Source of the DNA: an uncultured Mollicutes bacterium
GTDB taxonomy: Bacteria > Bacillota_I > Bacilli_A > Acholeplasmatales > JAEDCM01
NCBI GenBank assembly: GCA_947166335.1
Contig: CAMVDS010000012.1
Coordinates: 1-26,815, forward strand
Direction of reading: 5' to 3'
DNA length: 26,815 bases
Shown: one piece after another, positions 15,733-22,274 of the stretch
Numbering within the stretch: position 1 is the first letter of the stretch
Layout: each line of letters opens with the position of its first letter
The notes under the pieces: model-generated
The model's input: only the letters and a program-made list of their open reading frames with translations
Told to the model about the DNA's origin: nothing
Databases searched by the model: none
Program-made: the position numbers and the translations under genes

Positions 15733-16071
15733 TTATTTTAATTCTTCTAATTCTGGTATAACACAGAATATTACTAAATTCTTGTCATGACAGTTTTTAA
15801 TAGTATGCATCTTTGTTTTAGGACAATAAATAACATTTCCTTTTTCAACTTCTTCTTTAACACCATCAACAATAGATGTAGCAATTCCACTTAATACATA
15901 AATAACTTCTAAGCTTGTTATATGCTGATGTAATCCTATGGATGCTCCTTTTTTTAATGTCATTTTAACAATTTTTACTCTACCATCGTTAAACATATAT
16001 CTAATAACGTGTCCATCACCATTATTAAAATTTTCTATTTTTTCTTTTTTAAGATTTTTAAAATCTATCAT
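15733..16071 (-). CDS. Small cupin-domain protein
   Basis: 112 residues from the ATG at 16071, which follows AAGGAAAGTGGGG; an upstream in-frame GTG at 16119 lacks a site. Single cupin barrel: motif 1 GASIGLHQHITSLEVIYVLSG carries the metal-binding His-x-His and Glu, and motif 2 reads GNVIYCPKTKMHTIKN, where the expected C-terminal histidine is present. It probably binds one metal ion. Such one-domain cupins may be isomerases, dioxygenases or ligand sensors; no substrate can be given. It is followed by the DHH gene after 15 nt. Confidence 0.85.
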   Translation of the reverse strand: MIDFKNLKKEKIENFNNGDGHVIRYMFNDGRVKIVKMTLKKGASIGLHQHITSLEVIYVLSGIATSIVDGVKEEVEKGNVIYCPKTKMHTIKNCHDKNLVIFCVIPELEELK

Positions 16072-16162
16072 ATTACGCCCCACTTTCCTTTGATAAAACC
16101 ATAACTTTTTATATAACACTCTTATGAATTAATTATAATTCATTTTTCTTCTAAAATAAATA

Positions 16163-17773
16163 CTACCATAAAAGTTCTATTATTTCTGGGATACTTTTTC
16201 CTTTCATTTGTTCTCTTAAATATAGTAATTCTTCACTAATCATTTTATCTAAGACTTTCATACCCAATCTTTCAACTGGTGCTTTATCATCAGTTAAAAT
16301 ATGTTTACTACCATCTATAGTAACAATATCATCCTTCATATGTTCCATAAAACTTTTTAAATCTTCTTTATCAATTTTATTTATATTGTTTTCTAATTTC
16401 TCTTTTAAATCTATATCTCCAGCAAATAATTCCTGGTTACTTCCAGCTTCACAAGTATAAACATTATTAAATACTTTTTTTACTGTGCTCTTTAAATAAT
16501 CATTTATTGAACCTTCAGAATTATCATACATATTCATATTTAAAACCATATTACCATTTTCATTTAGATGTTCTTTAACTTCTTTAAAGAATTCTATACT
16601 AGACATTTGAAATGGTACAGATATATCTCTATATGCATCTACCATTATTAAATCATATTTTTTCTTTGTGTTATTTAAATATGCTCTACCATCTTCAACA
16701 TATACATTTACACTTTCTGGTAGATCAAAATATTTTTTAGCAAGTTTTACAATCTTACCATCTATTTCAACACCATCAATATTTAAGTTTTCTTCACCAA
16801 AATAATCTATGCATTGATAAGCAAATGTTCCTGTGCCAAGCCCTAGAATTAAGACATCTATTTTTTTATCACATACATCAGCCATTACTGCACTTGCCAT
16901 TGCGTAATCATAATAATATCCTGTTAGTCCTTTTTCTTTCATTTTAACTGATTGAACACCAAATAAAACATTTGTAGAAAATATTATTTCATCTCCTGTA
17001 TCTTCAACTCTTAAATAATTATATTGGCTTTCTCCTTCATACATAATAGAATTATTCCAGAAAGCTACCCTTATTTGTGTAGAAAATATTCCTAAAGCAA
17101 TTGCTAGAACGGATATTATAGAAGTTCTAATTACAAATTTTTTTCTTAAAATTAAATAAACCATACAAATTGTATATAGAATAATACTAAATATAACAAA
17201 TGTTGCGGCAGTGCCTATAAATGGGATTGTTAAAAATGTTGGAATAAAAGTTCCTATGATTGAACCTATTGTATTAAAGGCTTCAATCTTACCTATTACA
17301 TTACCATTTGATTCAAGGTTTTTAGTTGCAAATTTTACTATATTTGGTGTAACCATACCAAGTACTAATAACGGGAATACAAAGACTACTAAACAGCTAA
17401 TCAAGGATGCCCATATTAAATATCCATGGGTTATAAAGGTAGCAAGACCTACAGCTATACCAGCTATTATAAACTTTCCTACTAAAGGAATTAGAATTAT
17501 CCATGTAGCAGCAATAAATAGCATAATAAAAAGCTTATCGGGCTTTTGATATTTATCAGCCATCTTACCTCCAATAATATTTCCTATAGCCATTGCGATC
17601 ATAATAACGCCTATTACAATAGTCCATATTATTTGAGATGAAGAGAAATATGGTGATAATAATCTTTGTGCACCAAGCTCTATTGCCATTACAGACATTC
17701 CTGAAAAGAATCCTGTAAAATAAAATAGCCACTCCTTCTTAACGTATTCTTTAATCTTTGTAAAAAAGCTCAT
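16163..17773 (-). CDS. Membrane-fused spermidine-synthase-like protein
   Basis: 536 residues. The N-terminal half (17-230) has about seven membrane helices of the type found fused to spermidine synthases, beginning FYFTGFFSGMSVMAIELGAQRLLSPYF and including GNIIGGKMADKY. The C-terminal half is a class I aminopropyltransferase/methyltransferase fold: VLILGLGTGTFAYQ (307-320), a nucleotide-binding acidic strand GVEIDGKIVKLAKKYF, VEDGRAYL (359-366) and DLIMVDAYR (374-382). Canonical spermidine synthases have D-x-x-[YF] with an active Asp in a GGGDG loop; here the loop is GLGTG, so polyamine synthesis is not assured. GGGAGTG precedes the ATG. No speD or speA/B is nearby. Membrane homologues are widespread and largely uncharacterised. 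Confidence 0.88.
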   Translation of the reverse strand: MSFFTKIKEYVKKEWLFYFTGFFSGMSVMAIELGAQRLLSPYFSSSQIIWTIVIGVIMIAMAIGNIIGGKMADKYQKPDKLFIMLFIAATWIILIPLVGKFIIAGIAVGLATFITHGYLIWASLISCLVVFVFPLLVLGMVTPNIVKFATKNLESNGNVIGKIEAFNTIGSIIGTFIPTFLTIPFIGTAATFVIFSIILYTICMVYLILRKKFVIRTSIISVLAIALGIFSTQIRVAFWNNSIMYEGESQYNYLRVEDTGDEIIFSTNVLFGVQSVKMKEKGLTGYYYDYAMASAVMADVCDKKIDVLILGLGTGTFAYQCIDYFGEENLNIDGVEIDGKIVKLAKKYFDLPESVNVYVEDGRAYLNNTKKKYDLIMVDAYRDISVPFQMSSIEFFKEVKEHLNENGNMVLNMNMYDNSEGSINDYLKSTVKKVFNNVYTCEAGSNQELFAGDIDLKEKLENNINKIDKEDLKSFMEHMKDDIVTIDGSKHILTDDKAPVERLGMKVLDKMISEELLYLREQMKGKSIPEIIELLW

Positions 17774-17814
17774 CTAAATCACTCCCAATTTTTATTTTAT
17801 CATACAATATGTAT

Positions 17815-17846
17815 AAAATAAAATAAGTATCCTTAATTGGATACTT
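17815..17846 (-). terminator. Intrinsic terminator after the 135-residue protein gene
   Basis: An 8-bp stem, AAGTATCC-(6 nt)-GGATACTT (17825-17846), is followed by a TTATTTTATTTT tail on the minus strand. The stop codon TAA (17833-17835) is in the loop. Confidence 0.8.
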
Positions 17847-18240
17847 TATTTTTTTCTTCTTCCATTTTGTTATTATAGTTTGCATAAGCATATTGTTTGA
17901 TGAATATTCTATTTTCATCAACAAATTTCATTATCTTTTCTAATAATTCTCTATAATCTTTATTTTCAATCTTCTTTAAATCTACTTCTTTAAGTGGTTC
18001 TTTTGATTTAATTAATTCGTCTGTTTCTATTGCGCCTAAGAATTCATCATTATAAGCAATAATAACAGCTCCTTTTGTATTTTCACTTACATTATATTCT
18101 CCATTTTTTTCAATTATATATTTAAATCCATTTGAAATAGGAGCATAATAAAAATCTTCTCCAATAGGAAATAATGGACCTATATATTTTCTTGTTCCAG
18201 TTGGATTATCATCTTTTACCATAAGTTCATATAACTTCAT
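17833..18240 (-). CDS. Conserved-looking protein of unknown function, 135 aa
   Basis: Not recognised. Soluble, no signal peptide or membrane segment. The first half looks like beta-strands around GTRKYIGPLFPIGEDFYYAPIS and KGAVIIAYNDEFLGAIETDEL. The second half is helical and charged (KIENKDYRELLEKIMKFVDENRIFIKQYAYANYNNKMEEEKN). GAGGTG is well placed before the ATG and a terminator follows, supporting a real gene. It lies after the ABC permease gene terminator, so it is separate from the importer operon. No function can be assigned. Confidence 0.78.
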   Translation of the reverse strand: MKLYELMVKDDNPTGTRKYIGPLFPIGEDFYYAPISNGFKYIIEKNGEYNVSENTKGAVIIAYNDEFLGAIETDELIKSKEPLKEVDLKKIENKDYRELLEKIMKFVDENRIFIKQYAYANYNNKMEEEKNKVSN

Positions 18241-18273
18241 AATAACACCTCAAAAGTAATTATATCATAAAAA

Positions 18274-18300
18274 CAAAAAAGAGATATATGAAATATCTCT
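18274..18300 (-). terminator. Intrinsic terminator after the ABC permease gene
   Basis: An 8-bp stem, AGAGATAT-(5 nt)-ATATCTCT (18280-18300), is followed by TTTTTTG on the minus strand. The stem begins at the last base of the TAA stop (18300-18302). Confidence 0.87.
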
Positions 18301-19049
18301 TATATTGTTATTTTCTTTTTCATCATTCTTATAAATATTTCTGAAATAATAACTATTGTTATCATTATTAATCCCCAAGCAAAAATGTAGTCCATATCCA
18401 AGAAAGCTCTATAATTTGACATTTCTTTACCTATACTATTTTTTGTTTGAGCTATTAGTTCTGCCATTACCATTGCTTTTAAACCTAGGCCTACTGATTG
18501 TAAAATAGATAATATAACATATGGTTTAGTAAGTGGTAAATAGACTTTTCTCATAACAAATAGATTTGTTTTAGATAACATTTTTGTTTCATTAATTATT
18601 GATTCATCTATGTTATTTATTCCATTTAATAGTGCTTCATACATTATAGGCATTATAACAAGTAATGCGACATATATTGGTGTAGTATTTCTACTAAATA
18701 AGAATAAGAATAATAAAATTACTACTACAACAGGAACCGTTTTAAGTAAAGTTATTATAGGTGAAATGAATGACCTAAATTTTTTAGATAATGTAGATAA
18801 AACAACTAATATTATTGATGTTGCAAAAGCAATTAATATGGTTAAAGCTATTTTTAGAATAGTTCTTCCAAGTATTACATAAGTATTTCCATCACTAAAT
18901 AAATTTGCTAATGCTTTTGATGTTTTATCTATTTTAGGTATAGCAAATTCATTATTAATTGCTATGCTTAATACAAACCAGATAATAAAGATTGATACAA
19001 TACCTAATATAAAGAATATAGTATCATTCTTTTTATCTAAAGAATTCAT
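18300..19049 (-). CDS. ABC transporter permease, NitT/TauT (SsuC-like) type
   Basis: 249 residues with about six membrane helices. The cytoplasmic coupling loop typical of binding-protein-dependent permeases is present as EALLNGINNIDESIINETKM followed by LSKTNLFVMRKVYLPLTKP, which would dock an ATPase. The likely ribosome site GGAATGG lies inside the end of the binding-protein gene, and the two genes overlap by 17 nt, so they are translationally coupled. Together they form a nitrate/sulfonate/taurine-type importer. No ATP-binding subunit is in the operon or the window, so it must be supplied from elsewhere or shared. Substrate unknown. Confidence 0.92.
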   Translation of the reverse strand: MNSLDKKNDTIFFILGIVSIFIIWFVLSIAINNEFAIPKIDKTSKALANLFSDGNTYVILGRTILKIALTILIAFATSIILVVLSTLSKKFRSFISPIITLLKTVPVVVVILLFLFLFSRNTTPIYVALLVIMPIMYEALLNGINNIDESIINETKMLSKTNLFVMRKVYLPLTKPYVILSILQSVGLGLKAMVMAELIAQTKNSIGKEMSNYRAFLDMDYIFAWGLIMITIVIISEIFIRMMKKKITI

Positions 19050-19998
19050 CAGTTACCATTCCGTTTAAGATTGCTGCATTATAATTATTTACTTCTGTAA
19101 AATAGGCTTTTATATTATCTTTATTATCTTTTGCTTTAATAAAGCTTATATTTGCATTTGGAATACTTAAAGCTAATACTTCTTTTGTCATTGTAGTAAA
19201 GAATTGATTCTTTGATTCTACTTTTTCTGCATATTCAGTTGGGTTAGCATTTAAATATGTAATATTAGTTTTAATATCTGAAATAACTTCATCGCATCTT
19301 GTTTGATTTGCATTAGGATTTACAAATATACCTGCTTGATAGATTGTTGTTGACATATATGTTGATAAATCTAATGTTTTAATATTTGCTCCATTATTCT
19401 TAATCTTTGAAATTTGTGGTTCAGCGATTAAGCAATAATCATAATCTGATCCACCCATGAATGTTGACATAGCTGTTGTAACATCTGTTTCATATGTTAT
19501 ATCAGCATCTTCAATATCATTATTCTTTAAAGCGTTCTTTAAAGCAATATCAGGTGTATTATTTTGGCCATAAGCAATAATCTTTTTTCCTGATAAATCA
19601 GAAATATTTGTTAAAGTTGTTGTGCCCTTTGCCATAATGTATGTATTATTTGTTGTAACTACTGCTTCTAATTTATATTTTGATTTACCTGCGATAGATA
19701 GTTTTGCACCTGCAGTTAGTGGAGCAACTATAATATCATATTCTCCTTTTGATAAACCAGCAACTAAGTTTTCTGGACCATTTACAGCTTCTATATTTAC
19801 TCCATCAGTACCAATTAATCCACCAATAGCCATTAAAGGAGTTCCTGATGGAGTTAAAATCTTAACTTCTTCCTTCTTAACTGGTGTTACTGTTGTTGAA
19901 TCATCTTTTGTATCTGTAGAAGGTTTATTTTTATTTCCACAAGCAAATAAACTTAGTGATAAAGCTCCTACTAATGTTAATTTTAATAATTTGTTCAT
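19033..19998 (-). CDS. ABC transporter substrate-binding lipoprotein (NMT1/SsuA-like)
   Basis: 321 residues from the ATG at 19998, 9 nt after AAAGGAA; the earlier ATG at 20007 is too close to that site. Signal peptide MNKLLKLTLVGALSLSLFAC with lipobox L-F-A-C (C20), then a Thr/Ser/Lys linker to about residue 45. The folded domain shows periplasmic-binding type II features: ILTPSGTPLMAIGGLIG, a GLSKGEYDIIVAPLTAGAKL strand, ISDLSGKKIIAYGQNN and a later CLIAEPQISKI. The family takes up small anionic or heterocyclic nutrients (nitrate, sulfonates, thiamine precursors). The ligand cannot be named. It is first in an operon with the permease and divergent from a Crp/Fnr gene that is the likely regulator. 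Confidence 0.93.
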   Translation of the reverse strand: MNKLLKLTLVGALSLSLFACGNKNKPSTDTKDDSTTVTPVKKEEVKILTPSGTPLMAIGGLIGTDGVNIEAVNGPENLVAGLSKGEYDIIVAPLTAGAKLSIAGKSKYKLEAVVTTNNTYIMAKGTTTLTNISDLSGKKIIAYGQNNTPDIALKNALKNNDIEDADITYETDVTTAMSTFMGGSDYDYCLIAEPQISKIKNNGANIKTLDLSTYMSTTIYQAGIFVNPNANQTRCDEVISDIKTNITYLNANPTEYAEKVESKNQFFTTMTKEVLALSIPNANISFIKAKDNKDNIKAYFTEVNNYNAAILNGMVTDEFFR

Positions 19999-20016
19999 AA
20001 TAATCATTTCCTTTCT

Positions 20017-20045
20017 TTACAACCATATTATATATGAGTTATAAT
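20017..20045 (+). promoter_or_regulatory. Promoter of the Crp/Fnr gene
   Basis: TTACAA (20017-20022), a 17-nt spacer and TATAAT (20040-20045); predicted start near 20052. The palindrome at 20055-20068 would then lie at about +4 to +17, where a bound protein would repress this promoter. The promoter overlaps the importer promoter on the other strand. Confidence 0.6.
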
Positions 20046-20068
20046 TTAAATATCGTAACATATGTTAC
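20020..20068 (-). promoter_or_regulatory. Importer promoter with Crp/Fnr-type palindrome at -41.5
   Basis: On the minus strand TATAAT (20027-20032) predicts a start near 20020 and has no recognisable -35. GTAACATATGTTAC (20055-20068), a perfect 14-bp palindrome, is centred at 20061.5, exactly 41.5 bp upstream of that start. This is the class II activator position used by Crp/Fnr proteins. It suggests activation of the importer by the adjacent regulator. The spacing is seen; the activation is inferred. Confidence 0.65.
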
Positions 20069-20084
20069 AAAGGGAGCGTTTTAT

Positions 20085-20675
20085 ATGAAAAGTTTATTTG
20101 AAAATGCAAAAGACTATGAAAAATATGTTTATTATAAAGAATATAATAAAAATGCCCTTATTTTTTTAGAAGGTGAAGCGTGTAATAACGTATGTGTTGT
20201 TGTTAAAGGTGAAATATCAATAGTCACATCAAATTATGATTCTTTAGTAGAAATAAACAATTTAAAAGAAAATGAAATATTTGGTGATTCATTAATATTA
20301 ATTGAAGATAATAGATATTTAGGAAATATTATGGCTTTAAAGAATACTAAGTTATGCATAATTCCTAAAGATAATTGGCTAAATCTTTTAGAGAATAAAA
20401 CTATTCTTAAAAACTATTTAGAAATAATAAGTAATAAAGTTTTTAAAATTCAATCAAAGGTTAAAATATTAAGCCAAAAATCTATAAGAGAAAAAATATT
20501 ATTCTATTTGATTACTGAATCTAAAAGATTAAATAAGAAAAAAATACCTATTAAATCTAAAGAATCATTAGCTTTTTATTTAAATGTTCCTCGTCCTAGT
20601 TTATCAAGAGAATTAATAAAATTAAAAGAAGATAATATTATAGATTATGATAGATATTATATAGAATTATTGTAA
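20085..20675 (+). CDS. Crp/Fnr family transcriptional regulator
   Basis: 196 residues from the ATG at 20085, which follows AAGGGAGCG; an upstream frame extension from 20034 crosses the promoter and operator and is not likely translated. Residues 1-115 form a cyclic-nucleotide-binding-like beta-roll (KNALIFLEGEACNNVCVVVKGEISIV, ENEIFGDSL), without the arginine/serine set that binds cAMP. After a dimer helix comes a winged HTH ending SLAFYLNVPRPSLSRELIKL, typical of the family's recognition helix. C33 and C37 do not form the Fnr four-cysteine cluster, so a 4Fe-4S Fnr role is unlikely; haem or another ligand is possible. The R-P-S-L-S-R-E-L helix and the GTAAC-N4-GTTAC site recall HcpR-type nitrosative-stress regulators, from memory only. 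Confidence 0.92.
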   Translation: MKSLFENAKDYEKYVYYKEYNKNALIFLEGEACNNVCVVVKGEISIVTSNYDSLVEINNLKENEIFGDSLILIEDNRYLGNIMALKNTKLCIIPKDNWLNLLENKTILKNYLEIISNKVFKIQSKVKILSQKSIREKILFYLITESKRLNKKKIPIKSKESLAFYLNVPRPSLSRELIKLKEDNIIDYDRYYIELL

Positions 20676-20690
20676 AAAAATCGCCTATTA

Positions 20691-20745
20691 GAGCAGGCAA
20701 GATATCAACGATTTTAATTTCGTAGGTAGCTTGCCTCTCTTTTTT
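20691..20745 (+). terminator. Terminator of the Crp/Fnr gene with a long structured loop
   Basis: GAG-c-AGGCAAG (20691-20701) pairs with CTTGCCT-CTC (20730-20739), followed by TTTTTTT. The 28-nt loop holds an inner ACGA/TCGT pair. This is larger than the other terminators here; a small regulatory RNA function cannot be excluded. Confidence 0.75.
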
Positions 20746-20782
20746 ATGATTTTGGTGTATAATTGATTAAAAGGTGACCTTT

Positions 20783-21304
20783 ATGAAAAGATTTATAATT
20801 CTAATTACAACTCTAGTTTTAATGTGGACTCTTGTTTCTTGTGGTAGATCTACATCGAATCCAGTCACTGAGCCAAGCCAACCTACTACGCAGGAGCCTA
20901 ATACGACAAGTGATGATACTACAACACAACCTAAAGAGAATGATGAACTTATGAATAAAACTTTATCTTTAAAAATTGGTAATACTGAAGTTAATGTTAA
21001 TTGGCTTGATAATAATTCCGTAACTGCATTAAAGAACCTAGCTAAAGATGGTCTTACTATCGAAATGCATATGTATGGTGGTTTCGAGCAAGTTGGTTCT
21101 TTAGTCACTTCAATTACATCAGCTGATACCAGAATTACTACTTCACCAGGAGACATTGTTTTATACTCATCTAACCAAATAGTGATCTTCTATGATTCAA
21201 ATACATGGGCATATACTAAACTAGGTCACATCAATTTATCTAAGAGTGAACTAACTGACTTATTAGGCGATGGTGATGTAACCATTACAATTACTCTAAA
21301 ATAA
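20783..21304 (+). CDS. Lipoprotein with a cyclophilin-like domain
   Basis: 173 residues from the ATG at 20783, preceded by AAAAGGTGACC; an in-frame GTG at 20774 lies inside that site. Signal peptide with lipobox L-V-S-C (C20), then a Thr/Pro/Ser-rich linker (21-55) expected to span the wall. Residues 60-173 match the cyclophilin-like fold (Cyclophil_like2 type): LKIGNTEVNVNWLDNNSVTALK, MYGGFEQVGSL, SPGDIVLYSSNQIVIFYDS and WAYTKLGHI. Family members lack obvious prolyl isomerase residues; function unknown. It reads away from the Crp/Fnr gene after a terminator, with TATAAT 23 nt upstream of the start. It borders the mobile-element scar, and its codon use is slightly richer in C and G than its neighbours. 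Confidence 0.88.
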   Translation: MKRFIILITTLVLMWTLVSCGRSTSNPVTEPSQPTTQEPNTTSDDTTTQPKENDELMNKTLSLKIGNTEVNVNWLDNNSVTALKNLAKDGLTIEMHMYGGFEQVGSLVTSITSADTRITTSPGDIVLYSSNQIVIFYDSNTWAYTKLGHINLSKSELTDLLGDGDVTITITLK

Positions 21305-21366
21305 AAACACCACTAGATTTTACTATAGCAGTGTTCGGAGGATGTTCTGACTTTAACAGAACTAAT
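21305..21366. other. Short non-coding stretch before the recombinase relic
   Basis: Between the lipoprotein stop and the relic there is an imperfect hairpin (AACAC...GTGTT, 21306-21335) that may end lipoprotein transcription. An inverted repeat, GTTCTG-ACTTTAA-CAGAAC (about 21344-21362), has no T-tract. No attachment site or direct repeat could be identified. Confidence 0.35.
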
Positions 21367-21537
21367 TTATATCTCTATATGACCAACGCCATTATAGTAG
21401 ATATCGACTTGTTGAGTCTTTACACCATCTATTTTTATCTTATGATGTACGACTATCTTTTGGATGAATTCTTGAACTATCTCATCCGTTAATTCATTTA
21501 TCTCAGTGTATTTCTTAACTAAGTTAATTAGGTAAGA
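21367..21537 (-). pseudogene. C-terminal fragment of a large serine recombinase (DUF4368 end)
   Basis: Reading the minus strand gives 56 residues and a stop at 21367-21369. They include LINLVKKYTEINELTDEIVQ, EFIQKIVVHHK and QVDIYYNGVGHIEI. These match the extreme C-terminus of transposon-type large serine recombinases (TnpX/TndX relatives), which end in a VDIYYNFVGxIxI-like sequence. The catalytic N-terminal several hundred residues are absent and no start is present, so this is a relic. It ends abruptly at about 21537 against the transposase fragment on the other strand. It is evidence that a mobilisable element once inserted here. Confidence 0.8.
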
Positions 21538-21540
21538 TGC

Positions 21541-21750
21541 GGAGCAAATGTGGACAACGTACCGATAGAATCATTTTTTTGTTGTCTAAAGTCAGAATGC
21601 ATATATTTGAAAGAAAAAATATACAAGGATGAAATAGAGGAAATCATAGATAGTTTCATATATTATTATAATAATGAAAGATTACAAGAAAAAATAAAAG
21701 AGCTAACGCCGATTGAGTATAGGTCGTTAGCCCTTAGTAAGTCTTTTTAA
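21541..21750 (+). pseudogene. C-terminal fragment of an IS3-type (IS150 group) transposase OrfB
   Basis: About 69 residues: GANVDNVPIESFFCCLKSE, then YLKEKIYKDEIEEIIDSF, IYYYNNERLQEKIKEL, TPIEYRS. This is the end of an rve-type DDE integrase: D-N-x-P-I-E-S-F-F is followed by the helix with the catalytic glutamate, and YNxxRxQxxxxxLTPxEYR closes the family. The first two acidic residues are lost, so it is inactive. A GTG at 21550 could start a 66-residue peptide but has no ribosome site. The stretch after the stop (21752-21780) may be the right end of the IS, but no partner end was found. Confidence 0.82.
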
Positions 21751-21796
21751 TTATTGTCCGTTTTCTTCAAACAGTATCAAATCAGTTCCTTTTTTA

Positions 21797-22264
21797 TCAT
21801 TTATCATTAAGTGTTTTAGCAAAAGCACCTAAAAACGTTCCCCCAAATTCTGCAAGAAACAATAGTACTTTTTCTCTTCTTTGCTTTATTATTTCGGATC
21901 CTTTGGATGTCATATCATACCCGTTTGCTCCATAACTATTACATAATCCGTTTCTTTTAATTAACTTTTCTTTTTCTAAAAGTTTTAGCATATCACAAAA
22001 TTGCTCTTCATATAGCCTTAGTTTTCTATGATCAATATACTTATAAGAATCAATAGCTTTAAGCAATACATACATTTTTTGCTCATAAGTATCGATTTTA
22101 TATATGCCTTTTGCTGGATATCTAGTACCTTTTAGAACTATTATTTTGCCATCTTTGACTGATGCTCCGGGAATCTCACCTTTTTTTATCTTACCCCTTA
22201 ATGTGTTATCCTTGACATGGCACATTTCTAAAAATTCATTATATTCTATTGTTTGTTCTTTCAT
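21797..22264 (-). CDS. Putative winged-helix DNA-binding protein, unknown
   Basis: 155 residues, not recognised. The N-terminal part (EYNEFLEMCHVKDNTLRGKIKKGEIPGASV) resembles an excisionase/MerR-like or XRE-like helix-turn-helix with a G-E-I-P-G turn. The middle and C-terminal part (LRLYEEQFCDMLKLLEKEKLIKR..., YDMTSKGSEIIKQRREK) has the pattern of a winged-helix domain, with the Y-x-[ML]-T-x-x-G signature of many regulators. The end is hydrophobic (VLLFLAEFGGTFLGAFAK). GGGAGAG precedes the ATG. The gene starts 10 nt after the 461-residue zinc-ribbon gene, so they form an operon. Both lie beside the mobile-element scar and may be accessory. Confidence 0.72.
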   Translation of the reverse strand: MKEQTIEYNEFLEMCHVKDNTLRGKIKKGEIPGASVKDGKIIVLKGTRYPAKGIYKIDTYEQKMYVLLKAIDSYKYIDHRKLRLYEEQFCDMLKLLEKEKLIKRNGLCNSYGANGYDMTSKGSEIIKQRREKVLLFLAEFGGTFLGAFAKTLNDK

Positions 22265-22274
22265 TTTACTCTCC

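Noticed and set aside
16122..16146. Palindrome ATGAATTA...TAATTCAT followed by TTTTCTTC on the plus strand, terminator-like.
   Set aside because: No plus-strand gene lies before it, and on the minus strand, where the spermidine-synthase-like gene ends, it has no T-tract. AT-only symmetry is common here.
20767..21156. A 129-codon minus-strand open frame with hydrophobic stretches.
   Set aside because: Antisense to the cyclophilin-like lipoprotein, whose signal peptide, lipobox and domain are convincing; no ribosome site.
21550..21750. A separate small protein of 66 residues starting at GTG 21550.
   Set aside because: Its sequence is the C-terminal end of an IS3-type transposase and it has no ribosome site; called a relic.
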